Source: an uncultured Sunxiuqinia sp.
Lineage (GTDB): Bacteria > Bacteroidota > Bacteroidia > Bacteroidales > Prolixibacteraceae
Direction of reading: 5' to 3'
DNA: 64,000 nucleotides
NCBI RefSeq assembly: GCF_963678245.1
Contig: NZ_OY782767.1
Location: forward strand, 124,001-188,000
Shown here: positions 45,507-53,902 of the stretch, in pieces
Layout: every line of letters starts with the position of its first letter
Numbering within the stretch: the first letter of the stretch is position 1
The notes under the pieces: model-generated
What the model saw: the letters and a program-made list of their open reading frames with translations, nothing else
What the model was told of the DNA's origin: nothing
Databases searched by the model: none
Made by a program: the position numbers and the translations under genes

Positions 45507-48500
45507 GATTGTATCTTTTTTAATTGTCTCTCTTCTCGCATGCTATACAATACCGGCACAATAAAATAAGTAACGGCGGCAAAAATCATCCCTCCAAAAG
45601 CAGGTATGGCCATGGGGATCATAATATCGGCCCCCCGGCCTGTTGAAGTTAAAATAGGCAGCAGTGCAATGATCGTCGTCGCTGAAGTCATGGCCGCAGG
45701 TTTAATCCTTCGGTATCCCGCTTCCACCACTGCAGCGTGAATGCCTTTCAAATTGTCGGTCTTGTTTCGCCCAAAGCTTTGGTCCAGATAGGTTGCCATC
45801 AGAACGCCGTCGTCGGTTGCAATGCCAAACAGGGCAATAAAACCGACCCACACCGCCACACTCAGGTTCACCGTGTGCATTTGAAACAGGTCGCGCATAT
45901 TGGTTCCGAATAGGGCGAAATCGACAAACCATCCCTGACCGTATAGCCATATCATCATAAACCCACCGCTAAATGCCATGGCAATCCCAGAGAAAACCAT
46001 CAGGGAGGTGGTGACTGACTTAAACTGGAAGTAAAGAATCAGGAAAACAATGACCAAAACCAAAGGAACAATAACGGAAAGGCGTTTTTCTGCCCGCACC
46101 TGATTCTCATAACTTCCGGAGAACTTATAGCTTATTCCCGAGGGCACATCTAAATCTCCGGCATCAATACTGGCTTGAATAGCATTCTGCGCATCGTTGA
46201 CCACGCCAACTTCAGAAAAGCCCTCTCGTTTATCAAACAGGACATAACCTACCAAAAAGGTCTCTTCACTTTTAATCGCCTGTGGCCCCCTTACGTATTC
46301 AAAATCAACAATCTGGGAGATTGGTATTTGTGCACCTGTTGGAGTTGGGATTAAAATTTTCCCCAATGTTTCCGGGTCGTCACGAAGTTCGCGCGGATAG
46401 CGAACCCTGACTGGAAAACGTTCACGGCCTTCTACCGTAGAAGTGATTTTCATACCACCAATGGCGGTTTCAATGGTTTGCTGGACATCTTCCACATTCA
46501 AGCCATAGCGCGAAATCTCATCCCTGTTGATGTTCAGATGCAGGTAAGGTTTGCCAACAATCCGTTCGGCAAACACCGCTTCGGCTTTTACCGAAGGGAC
46601 TTCTTTCAATATCTCCTCCAGTTGCATCCCAAATGCTTCGATGGTTGGCAGGTCGGGGCCATATACTTTAATCCCCATGGGGGCGCGCATACCCGTTTGC
46701 AACATGACCAGACGCGTTTCAATAGGTTGCAATTTTGGCGCAGAGGTTACCCCCGGAATTTTAGCCACTTTTATGATTTCGTACCAAATATCATCGGGCG
46801 ATTTAATTTCAGGCCGCCAGTTGCGGTAATAATTTCCTTTATCATCCGGTATGAGTTCCTGATAGGTTACCCCACGTTTCAAGCTTTCCTCATTGGCAAG
46901 GGTGTCTCCGTTGGTAAGTATAAAACGGTCATCCTTATCTACCTTAAACCGCATGCGGTGCCCTTTTTCGTTTAGCATGTACTCCGGACGGTAGTTGATC
47001 ACGTTTTCGTACATGGAAATGGGTGCCGGGTCAAGCGCAGATTCTACCCGTCCTAATTTTCCGACGGTAAGTTCAACTTCAGGAATGTTGGTCAGCAACA
47101 TATCCAGCTGACCCAAAACCTTCCGGTTGTATTCAAAGCCCGAGTGGGGCATGGAAGTGGGCATGAGCAGAAAACTACCTTCGTTAAGTGAAGGCATAAA
47201 TTCTTTCCCAATTGCGGGGAATGTATGGGTCAATCCGGACCACACTTTCGTGGTTCGGACATTCCAGCCTACCGCATCGAACCCTTTGGCAACAAAACCG
47301 AACAAAGAATTAAAACCTATAAAGGTTGTTGTTCCGAAGAGAATTAAAAAAGAAGGAATCAAAAGGAAGGTGACCTTATGCTCCAGGCACCATTTTAATA
47401 TTGGTTTGTAGAAATACTCCAAAATTGTGAAGAACCCTAAGATAAGCGTCACAATCAAAGCAACAAATACCACATTCATGACCAAACTCTTGGCGGGTCC
47501 CAGCGGAAGCCAGTATTTAGCCAGCAACCAAATCACACCAATAACTACAATGATGATTTCAGCATGCTCAAACATCCAGTAGGCGAATGATTTCATTTTT
47601 TGTTGAATGGTTGTGCTGGCATAAATCGCTGTTTCATCGCCTGTTAACATCTCATCTCCAACTTCTGACTTTGCTCCTCTAAGTTCTTTTAACACACCTA
47701 CAAGCCCAAATGCCAGGAACATCATTCCGCCCCAGATTTGCCCGAATAAAAGAGCGGCAATACCAATGGGAATCAATATGATATTCACCCATTTCCTGAT
47801 TTTCTGATTTTTGATTTTAGCGCCAAAGAACCAGTGGGCCAGCATGGGTAAAATGAACAAGGAGACTATCAATGCGGCGATCAGCGCAAAGGTTTTGGTG
47901 AAAGCCAGCGGCCCGAATAGTTTCCCTTCGGCAGCCTGCATGGTAAATACCGGAATGAAGCTCACAATGGTGGTTGAAACTGCGGTGAGTATTGCAGAGC
48001 TTACTTCTGAAGCTCCGTTGTAAATGGTCGTTATAAGTTTTTGCCCCGGCGGAGCTTCATCCACATGCTTGATGATGTTCTCTGATAGAATGACCCCCAG
48101 ATCGACCATTGTCCCAATGGCAATGGCAATACCGGATAAAGCGACGATGTTGGCATCGACACCAAAATAGCGCATGGCGATAAACACCATCAACACGGAA
48201 ATGGGCAACAAACTGGAGATTAGAAATGAGGCCCGCAGATTATACACCATGACAATGACCACCAGGATCACAATCAGAATTTGAAGTGAAATGGCCTCTT
48301 CCAATGTCCCCAATGTTTCGTATATCAATCCGGAGCGATCGTAAAAAGGTACGATCGTCAATTGGCTAACCACGCCATTCTCCAATGTTTTTTGTGGCAG
48401 TCCGGGCGAAATCTCCTTGATTTTGTCTTTCACATTGTTGATAACCTGCAACGGATTGGCTCCATAACGCGCCACCACGACACCGCCCACCACTTCGGCG

Positions 48501-49390
48501 CCATCTTTGTCCAGAGCGCCACGTCGGGTAGCTGGGCCTAAACTTACCGCGCCAATATCCTGAATACGGATGGGGACATTTTCCTGAACGGCTACCACCG
48601 CTTTTTCAATGTCTTCCACTTTTTTGATGTACCCCAATCCCCGCACCAGATATTCAGCCTGGTTGATTTCGATGGTTTTGGCGCCAACATCCCTGTTTGA
48701 CTTTTGCACCGCCTGCATGACTTTATGCAGCGGAATATTGTATGCCTTCAAGGCATCGGGGTTGACATCGATCTGATATTCCTGTACAAAACCACCAATG
48801 GAAGCCACTTCCGAAACGCCTTCGGTAGCATTCAGTCCGTATTTTACATAGAAGTCCTGAATCGACCGAATCTCATGTAAATCCCAACCGCCAGTAGGAT
48901 TTCCATCCTTGTCGCGGCCTTCGAGCGTATACCAATACACTTGGCCCAAAGCGGTAGCGTCGGGTCCCAGCGCGGGCTGCACCCCTTCCGGCAGCAAGCC
49001 CGAAGGAAGCGAACTCAGCTTTTCAAGAATGCGCGATCGTGACCAATAAAATTCAATGTCCTCTTCAAAAATGATGAAGATGCTGGAAAATCCGAAAATC
49101 GATGAACTCCGGATAGATTTTACGCCCGGAATCCCCAATAAGTAAGTGGTTAATGGATAAGAAATCTGGTCCTCAATATCCTGCGGCGAACGCCCCATCC
49201 ATTCGGTGAAAACAATCTGTTGGTTTTCGCCAATGTCGGGAATGGCATCTACCGGAACCGGGTCTTTTGGTAAAATACCGGTATCCCAGCTAAACGGGGA
49301 AGTTACGATTCCCCAACTCACAAAAAGGATGAGCACTAACAGTGTAACCAGCTTATTTTCAAGAAAAAAGCGAATTGTTTTATTTAACAT
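45503..49390 (-). CDS. cusA: CusA-like copper/silver RND efflux pump, oversized
   Basis: 1295 residues against about 1050 for E. coli CusA. The heavy-metal-efflux RND hallmarks are present. The N-terminal helix is followed by PVDAIPDIGENQQIVFTEW. The porter domains contain GPDATALGQVYWYTLEGRD and the Met-rich segments LQTGMRAPMGIKVYGPD and PTSMPHSGFE. The transmembrane proton-relay acidic residues sit around GTMVDLGVILSENI, and FGIATDDGVLMATYLDQSF lies in the second half. Between the two halves (about residues 520-720) are extra hydrophobic helices and a charged linker (LKELRGAKSEVGDEMLTGDE). It exports Cu(I)/Ag(I) from periplasm or cytoplasm. First of the main operon genes. Confidence 0.93.
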   Translation of the reverse strand: MLNKTIRFFLENKLVTLLVLILFVSWGIVTSPFSWDTGILPKDPVPVDAIPDIGENQQIVFTEWMGRSPQDIEDQISYPLTTYLLGIPGVKSIRSSSIFGFSSIFIIFEEDIEFYWSRSRILEKLSSLPSGLLPEGVQPALGPDATALGQVYWYTLEGRDKDGNPTGGWDLHEIRSIQDFYVKYGLNATEGVSEVASIGGFVQEYQIDVNPDALKAYNIPLHKVMQAVQKSNRDVGAKTIEINQAEYLVRGLGYIKKVEDIEKAVVAVQENVPIRIQDIGAVSLGPATRRGALDKDGAEVVGGVVVARYGANPLQVINNVKDKIKEISPGLPQKTLENGVVSQLTIVPFYDRSGLIYETLGTLEEAISLQILIVILVVIVMVYNLRASFLISSLLPISVLMVFIAMRYFGVDANIVALSGIAIAIGTMVDLGVILSENIIKHVDEAPPGQKLITTIYNGASEVSSAILTAVSTTIVSFIPVFTMQAAEGKLFGPLAFTKTFALIAALIVSLFILPMLAHWFFGAKIKNQKIRKWVNIILIPIGIAALLFGQIWGGMMFLAFGLVGVLKELRGAKSEVGDEMLTGDETAIYASTTIQQKMKSFAYWMFEHAEIIIVVIGVIWLLAKYWLPLGPAKSLVMNVVFVALIVTLILGFFTILEYFYKPILKWCLEHKVTFLLIPSFLILFGTTTFIGFNSLFGFVAKGFDAVGWNVRTTKVWSGLTHTFPAIGKEFMPSLNEGSFLLMPTSMPHSGFEYNRKVLGQLDMLLTNIPEVELTVGKLGRVESALDPAPISMYENVINYRPEYMLNEKGHRMRFKVDKDDRFILTNGDTLANEESLKRGVTYQELIPDDKGNYYRNWRPEIKSPDDIWYEIIKVAKIPGVTSAPKLQPIETRLVMLQTGMRAPMGIKVYGPDLPTIEAFGMQLEEILKEVPSVKAEAVFAERIVGKPYLHLNINRDEISRYGLNVEDVQQTIETAIGGMKITSTVEGRERFPVRVRYPRELRDDPETLGKILIPTPTGAQIPISQIVDFEYVRGPQAIKSEETFLVGYVLFDKREGFSEVGVVNDAQNAIQASIDAGDLDVPSGISYKFSGSYENQVRAEKRLSVIVPLVLVIVFLILYFQFKSVTTSLMVFSGIAMAFSGGFMMIWLYGQGWFVDFALFGTNMRDLFQMHTVNLSVAVWVGFIALFGIATDDGVLMATYLDQSFGRNKTDNLKGIHAAVVEAGYRRIKPAAMTSATTIIALLPILTSTGRGADIMIPMAIPAFGGMIFAAVTYFIVPVLYSMREERQLKKIQS

Positions 49391-49445
49391 GCAATTTTAA
49401 TTACGATTTTAATGAATGATGTGTATTCTATTTCTCGGAAAAGAG

Positions 49446-49466
49446 AATTTGCAGCGTATGCAAATT
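49446..49466 (-). promoter_or_regulatory. Perfect 8-5-8 inverted repeat upstream of cusA
   Basis: AATTTGCA, 5-nt spacer, TGCAAATT, centred about 65 bp before the cusA ATG. It is a good candidate operator for a dimeric metal-responsive regulator. No regulator gene is adjacent. Confidence 0.45.
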
Positions 49467-49483
49467 ACACCAATAACAACTTA

Positions 49484-49505
49484 AGGGTTAAAGAATTTTA
49501 ACCCT
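49484..49505. terminator. Hairpin between HYC_CC_PP gene and cusA
   Basis: AGGGTTAAA pairs perfectly with TTTAACCCT around a GAAT loop. It may attenuate or end transcription after the HYC_CC_PP gene. The U-tract is weak. Confidence 0.4.
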
Positions 49506-49522
49506 GATAATCATTCAAAAAA

Positions 49523-49900
49523 TCATAACCGGAATACCTGAACGTCAGATAAAAAGCGGAGAACATCTTTGGGAGGTGGCGATTCCCAATAATTCAATAT
49601 TATAAGAGAAGTATTTGTTTCTTCCTGCAGTCCAATTAGTAATGTAGGAATTTCAAAGGTGTCAGAGGAAAAATAATCGATGTGATTCAATACAAAAGGA
49701 CAGGTGTAATCCTGATCCATTTGAAAAGTTTCTGCTTCATTGTGGCAGCAATCGCCCTGCATATCGCAGCACGACTTAACATCTCCTGTTAACGAAAGAT
49801 CAACTAACACTTCGCCACAATAGTGCTTTGTAATAGTAAATCCAATTGTTGGAACCACAATAAAAAGTATCATTGCGATATGAAGAATTTTTTTGCTCAT
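49523..49900 (-). CDS. HYC_CC_PP-family small exported Cys-rich protein
   Basis: 125 residues with a hydrophobic export segment (ILHIAMILFIVVPTIGFTI). It shows the features that give the family its name: HYC at 26-28 (KHYCGEVLVDLSL), two Cys pairs (C44-C45, C51-C52), a further Cys67, and ESPPP near residue 107. Members sit beside metal-efflux genes in Bacteroidota and probably bind copper or a similar ion in the periplasm. It lies 132 bp upstream of cusA in the same direction. Confidence 0.85.
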   Translation of the reverse strand: MSKKILHIAMILFIVVPTIGFTITKHYCGEVLVDLSLTGDVKSCCDMQGDCCHNEAETFQMDQDYTCPFVLNHIDYFSSDTFEIPTLLIGLQEETNTSLIILNYWESPPPKDVLRFLSDVQVFRL

Positions 49901-49929
49901 CTGTAATATTCAACGTAAAATTACATAAA

Positions 49930-49957
49930 TTTGTTTGATCCAATAAAAGTAGTTTTG
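49930..49957 (+). promoter_or_regulatory. Promoter of the mutarotase gene
   Basis: TTTG at 49930-49933, a 16-bp spacer, and TAGTTTTG at 49950-49957, close to the Bacteroidota pattern. The ATG follows 31 bp later. Confidence 0.5.
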
Positions 49958-49988
49958 ACTTTTTAAACTCAATTAACTAATAAATTCA

Positions 49989-51137
49989 ATGACACTTATG
50001 AAAAAACTAGCTTTTCTGTTTTTAATTGCCGCTTTTGCTTGTCAGCAACCTCATGAGGAAAAATTCAAAGTTCCTTATACAAAAGCTGATTTTGAAACCA
50101 CCGTTGATGGTAGGCCAGTCAGTTTGTATACGTTGGAAAATGAGAATGGCCTGCGAGTTGACATTACGAATTATGGAGCCAAAATAGTAGCCATCCTAGT
50201 GCCTGACCGAGATGGAAAATTAGCGGATGTCAATTTAGGGTTTAAATCAATTCAGGAATATTTAGACCATCACAATGAGATTGGAGCCGTTATTGGACCC
50301 TATGCTAATCGTATTGGAGATGCCACTTTCTCTATAGGTGATTCGACTTATCAACTTCCAGCCAATGATAATGGCAACTGTTTGCATAATGGAGTGATCG
50401 GTTTTAAAAACCGGGTTTTTGATGCCGAGAAGATTCACTCGCCAGAAGGTGACGCTGTTGTTATGAGTATTGAGAGTCCTGATGGCGAATTTGGATTTCC
50501 GGGCAATAAAGAAGTAAAAGTAACTTATACGCTAACAGCTGAAAATGAATTGAAAATTGATTACGAAGCAACTACAGATAAGTCAACTCCATTTAATTTG
50601 ACAAATCATGCTTACTTCAACCTGAAAGGCGAGGGTAATGGTGACGTGTTGGGGCATGTGATGGTGATTGATGCTGATTCGACAACCGCTATCAACGAAG
50701 AATTAATTCCTACGGGAGAGATTGTTTCAATTAAGGGAACTGATCTGGATTTTACGTCTCCACACGCTATTGGAGAACGGATCAATTCAGATTACGAACC
50801 GATCCAGATTGGTAAAGGCTATGATCACAATTATATTTTGAATAAAGATCAAAATGCCAATGAACTTACTTTTGCAAGTAGTGTCTACGATCCTGAGTCA
50901 GGTCGTTATATGGAAGTGCTGACCACAGAGCCTGCCATTCAATTTTATTCAGGAAACTTTCAGGATGGATCTTTAACTGGCAAATATGGCAAGCTATTTG
51001 AATTCCGTACCGGAATTTGTTTGGAAACTCAGCATTACCCTGATTCACCCAATCATTCAAACTTTCCAAGCACTATTTTGGAGCCGGGTGACACGTTGAA
51101 ATCAACAACGATTTATAAGTTTTCGGTGAAAGAATAA
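49989..51137 (+). CDS. galM: Aldose 1-epimerase (galactose mutarotase), lipoprotein
   Basis: 382 residues, or 379 from the second ATG at 49998. The latter gives the cleaner lipoprotein signal (MKKLAFLFLIAAFAC). The mutarotase fold is clear: ITNYGAKIVAILVPDRDGK, VIGPYANRIGDATF and GNCLHNGVIGF. The catalytic His is in FNLTNHAYFNLKG and the catalytic Glu in ICLETQHYPDSPNH. It interconverts alpha and beta aldoses. The lipoprotein anchor places it in the periplasm or at the surface, suited to the sugar-oxidising genes 3-7 kb away. Monocistronic with its own terminator. Confidence 0.93.
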   Translation: MTLMKKLAFLFLIAAFACQQPHEEKFKVPYTKADFETTVDGRPVSLYTLENENGLRVDITNYGAKIVAILVPDRDGKLADVNLGFKSIQEYLDHHNEIGAVIGPYANRIGDATFSIGDSTYQLPANDNGNCLHNGVIGFKNRVFDAEKIHSPEGDAVVMSIESPDGEFGFPGNKEVKVTYTLTAENELKIDYEATTDKSTPFNLTNHAYFNLKGEGNGDVLGHVMVIDADSTTAINEELIPTGEIVSIKGTDLDFTSPHAIGERINSDYEPIQIGKGYDHNYILNKDQNANELTFASSVYDPESGRYMEVLTTEPAIQFYSGNFQDGSLTGKYGKLFEFRTGICLETQHYPDSPNHSNFPSTILEPGDTLKSTTIYKFSVKE

Positions 51138-51164
51138 GGACGCATTTCACAATAAATAAACGAG

Positions 51165-51201
51165 AGCCGAATGGCAGTAGTTTTTCGGCTTTTTTATTTT
51201 T
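51165..51201 (+). terminator. Rho-independent terminator of galM
   Basis: AGCCGA and TCGGCT form the stem, with a 14-nt loop, followed by TTTTTTATTTT. Confidence 0.8.
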
Positions 51202-51334
51202 GAGATCGAATGGAGGGATCAGAAGTAGCAGCTGGTGGCGAAGCTAGCGAAAATCAGTTTTTCAAGACCTGTCTAGGTTAGTCAATAAAAAAATGCTAGT
51301 TTGGCTAGTTCTAAAATCGATATAATTTATTGTT

Positions 51335-52165
51335 ATGAAAAAATATCTCATTTTCTTTCTATTCGTTGGAGTTTGTCAATTCTCTTTCGCACAACAATCC
51401 TATAAATATGTCATTATTCCAACTCAGTTTCCTGATTTTACGGAAGGCTTTAATCCTTATGGGCTAAGCACATCGCTGCAAAATGAACTTACTAAAAACT
51501 CTATTGAAACTGTTTTCCAATCGGAAGAGGTTCCTGACAATTATTGTGATGCGGTGACCGCCAGTTTAGTGAAATTGAAAAGTACATTTCGTAATAAATT
51601 GACGGTGGAATTGAAGGACTGTCGGAATAGAGTGATTTGGTCGCAAGAGGGAGCAGGGCGGTCAAAAGATTTCAGAAAAGGTTATGGTGAGGCGATTGCT
51701 GATGCCTTGAAAAATTTAAAGGAATTGCCGGTTAATCCGAATCCAAGCACGGCTGAAAAAGCAGCGAGAACTAAGCCTGCGGAAAACGAAGAGAGTCCAC
51801 TTCCTGCTATTGCGGACGAGCCACAATCAAAAGCTGAAGTGGAGATTTCGGAAGTCACAACAGACCTCGAGTTAATTTACAAGCCAGTAAATCTGTTTTA
51901 TAACTACACTTATTTTGTTGATTTTATTGAAAAGGAAAATGGCAAAAAAGAACTTGTTATTGTGAATGGAGAGTTGCTTGGTTATCAAAACGTGCAAACT
52001 ATTGCTACCTTAAATCCGTCGGGACTCGATGAGGTGTTTACAGTCGATTGGATAAACACGAATGGAACAACGGTTCGGGGTGTAGCCAATCTGACTAGCG
52101 AGGAACTGAAAGTATCACTGCCCGATGGAGCTAAAATGGAGGTTATTCAGTTACGAAAATATTAA
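51335..52165 (+). CDS. Hypothetical exported protein
   Basis: 276 residues with signal peptide MKKYLIFFLFVGVCQFSFAQ. Residues 22-130 have the pattern YKYVIIPTQFPDFTEGFNPYGLS..LQNELTK, then SLVKLKSTFRNKLTVELKDC and KGYGEAIADALKNL. This resembles a small alpha/beta domain that recurs in exported Bacteroidota proteins. A Pro/Glu/Ala linker (about 133-165) leads to a C-terminal beta-rich domain that ends DGAKMEVIQLRKY. I do not know a function. Its closest neighbours are unrelated, and a terminator follows. Confidence 0.65.
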   Translation: MKKYLIFFLFVGVCQFSFAQQSYKYVIIPTQFPDFTEGFNPYGLSTSLQNELTKNSIETVFQSEEVPDNYCDAVTASLVKLKSTFRNKLTVELKDCRNRVIWSQEGAGRSKDFRKGYGEAIADALKNLKELPVNPNPSTAEKAARTKPAENEESPLPAIADEPQSKAEVEISEVTTDLELIYKPVNLFYNYTYFVDFIEKENGKKELVIVNGELLGYQNVQTIATLNPSGLDEVFTVDWINTNGTTVRGVANLTSEELKVSLPDGAKMEVIQLRKY

Positions 52166-52204
52166 AGTTGGAATACGATTGTTTTAAGATATTAAAAAAA
52201 TAAA

Positions 52205-52245
52205 AGGGAATCACAAATTTACGTTTGTGGCTCCCTCTTATTTTT
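52205..52245 (+). terminator. Terminator after the hypothetical exported protein
   Basis: AGGGA..CACAAA pairs with TTTGTG..TCCCT (2-nt internal loop), followed by CTTATTTTT. It may also serve the convergent DUF4382 gene. Confidence 0.75.
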
Positions 52246-52265
52246 ACTATTGCAGGGTTATTTTA

Positions 52266-53216
52266 TTATAACACTGATATTTCCATGTCCAGATTAACCT
52301 GACTGTTTGCTTCTACCTGAATGGAGTTCAGCAATAGATCACTAATAATACTTGTGACATTAACAGCCCCGTTAAAGGTAACTTCTCCGCTTGAGTCTTC
52401 TTCGTAGGATGCAACATGAATTTCATATTCACCTTCTTCAAGAAAAGACAATTGGTAGTTACCGTTCCCATCTACTGTTGCACTGGTTTTGGCATTTACG
52501 AATAATACCATACTTTCCCCTTGTGCACTAGTTTCGGTACTTGTATCGAATGTTCCTTTTTCGTAGGCATATACAACCAATTTATCGTCGCTGGAAGAAT
52601 TGTTGCTGATCGTTCCCTCGATTTCGCCACAATTATCTTCTTCAACAATGCGAAGAGAATTGATCAATTCAGCAGTTGTGACAAACTTGTAGTCGCTTCC
52701 CGAATCGGTGTCTTCATTGCGAATAATCGCTTTTCGCAAATCGAAGTCAATCACTAAGGTAGTCATACCATTAGCTTCAACGGCAAAAGGCTTGTTGAAG
52801 GTTACTTCAGTCGTCGAACTTGATGAAGATTCCAACGAATGTTTACTATTGTCGTCTGTTAAGACATAACAGCCGGGCGAGTCGCCATTTTCATCTGATT
52901 GGTTGTCGAGAACAACGGTGAGACTTGAATAGTTACCCGCTTCAACCATTTCATTAGCCAGCAATTTAGCATTCCCATTTTGATAGGCCGACACTTCGAT
53001 TGTTTGTTTGGTAAACCCTTCAACTTTTTGGCCGTTGACATGGACTTCAGAAACTGTTACAAAGGTTCCTTGAATATTGGTATCATCAGAAGGGGCATCC
53101 GTTAATTTCACACTGAGTTCCCCCTGTTGTTCTTCAATTTCATTATCCTCAGAACACTGTATCATTACCAGTGCAATAATTAGCATACTTAATAAAATTG
53201 AGATTTTAGATTTCAT
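52266..53216 (-). CDS. DUF4382 lipoprotein
   Basis: 316 residues from the ATG at 53214-53216, which gives a compact lipoprotein signal (MKSKISILLSMLIIALVMIQC). An ATG seven codons earlier (53237) is possible. The DUF4382 domain follows (GELSVKLTDAPSDDTNIQGT, VTVSEVHVNG, FDLRKAI). After it comes a carboxypeptidase-regulatory-like beta domain (GEIEGTISNN.., VDGNGNYQLSFLEEGEYEIHVAS). It is very acidic and Ser-rich, probably surface-exposed, and its ligand is unknown. A GAA-repeat tract lies just upstream. Confidence 0.85.
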   Translation of the reverse strand: MKSKISILLSMLIIALVMIQCSEDNEIEEQQGELSVKLTDAPSDDTNIQGTFVTVSEVHVNGQKVEGFTKQTIEVSAYQNGNAKLLANEMVEAGNYSSLTVVLDNQSDENGDSPGCYVLTDDNSKHSLESSSSSTTEVTFNKPFAVEANGMTTLVIDFDLRKAIIRNEDTDSGSDYKFVTTAELINSLRIVEEDNCGEIEGTISNNSSSDDKLVVYAYEKGTFDTSTETSAQGESMVLFVNAKTSATVDGNGNYQLSFLEEGEYEIHVASYEEDSSGEVTFNGAVNVTSIISDLLLNSIQVEANSQVNLDMEISVL

Positions 53217-53263
53217 TATTTTCGAAATTTTTAACATTACAATTAGATTTTACGTTATTTACT

Positions 53264-53289
53264 TTCTTCTTCTTCTTCTTCTTCTTCTT
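53264..53289 (-). repeat. GAA trinucleotide microsatellite upstream of the DUF4382 gene
   Basis: On the plus strand an uninterrupted TTC run of 26 bases (about 8.7 units), read as GAA in the transcript sense. It ends 26-48 bp before the candidate start codons, in the promoter or leader region. Confidence 0.9.
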
Positions 53290-53545
53290 GTTTTTCTAAC
53301 AGTATCTATCACTCATGTTTAATTTTTTTATATGATTTTATTTCGCTCGAAAATTACAAACGAAGTGCCAAAACACTGATGTTTCATTTAGTTTTTTGAC
53401 TATTAGAGGCATAAGTTAATTGCAGCTTTCCCATTATTCTCATGATGAATAAGATTTTATCAGAATGAGATAAAAAGGTCTTAAATGGATAAGGGAGTGT
53501 TGTATCTGCCAATCAGTTATTCCCAAAGAAAGCCGGATTTCGGAT

Positions 53546-53575
53546 AAAAAAAAGGGAAACTAAAATAGTCTCCCT
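53546..53575 (-). terminator. Rho-independent terminator of the CDGSH gene
   Basis: On the minus strand AGGGAGACTA pairs with TAGTTTCCCT (one mismatch) around a 3-nt loop, followed by T8. Confidence 0.8.
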
Positions 53576-53597
53576 TCATCATTAATTTCGTAAGATT

Positions 53598-53834
53598 TTA
53601 CAATTTATTATGTGAGCCATCGCAAAATGGTGGGTTGTCCGTTTGTTTACATCGGCACCAAAATACGGTCTGTTCTTTTTCAATTTTAACTTCTTTTGGG
53701 GTGAATTCACTTCCTTGGTGCGAACCATCGCAAAATGGTTGGTTGCTACTTTTGCCGCAGGCACACCAGTAATAGGTGCCTGATTTCATCTCCATCATGA
53801 TTGGACTTTTTTCTGCGATTTTTCCTTTTGCCAT
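53598..53834 (-). CDS. Double-CDGSH iron-sulfur protein
   Basis: 78 residues with two complete CDGSH motifs, each able to bind a 2Fe-2S cluster through three Cys and one His: WCACGKSSNQPFCDGSH and WCRCKQTDNPPFCDGSH. There is no signal peptide or transmembrane helix, so it is cytoplasmic. Such two-motif mini-proteins form internal pseudo-dimers resembling mitoNEET. They are linked to iron-sulfur or redox balance, with the exact role unknown. It lies 68 bp after the SMP-30-like gene stop region, on the same strand, and has its own terminator. Confidence 0.93.
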   Translation of the reverse strand: MAKGKIAEKSPIMMEMKSGTYYWCACGKSSNQPFCDGSHQGSEFTPKEVKIEKEQTVFWCRCKQTDNPPFCDGSHNKL

Positions 53835-53902
53835 AATTTAAAGGTTTTTGTATTCAACTTGTCAATTTCGGGTTTCAACTTTGAAAATCGAATTTCAAGT
53901 TA

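Noticed and set aside
42488..49390. Many antisense open frames of 60-165 codons inside the copper pump genes
   Set aside because: They follow the codon phase of the sense genes, lack known motifs, and are explained by the higher G+C of these genes.
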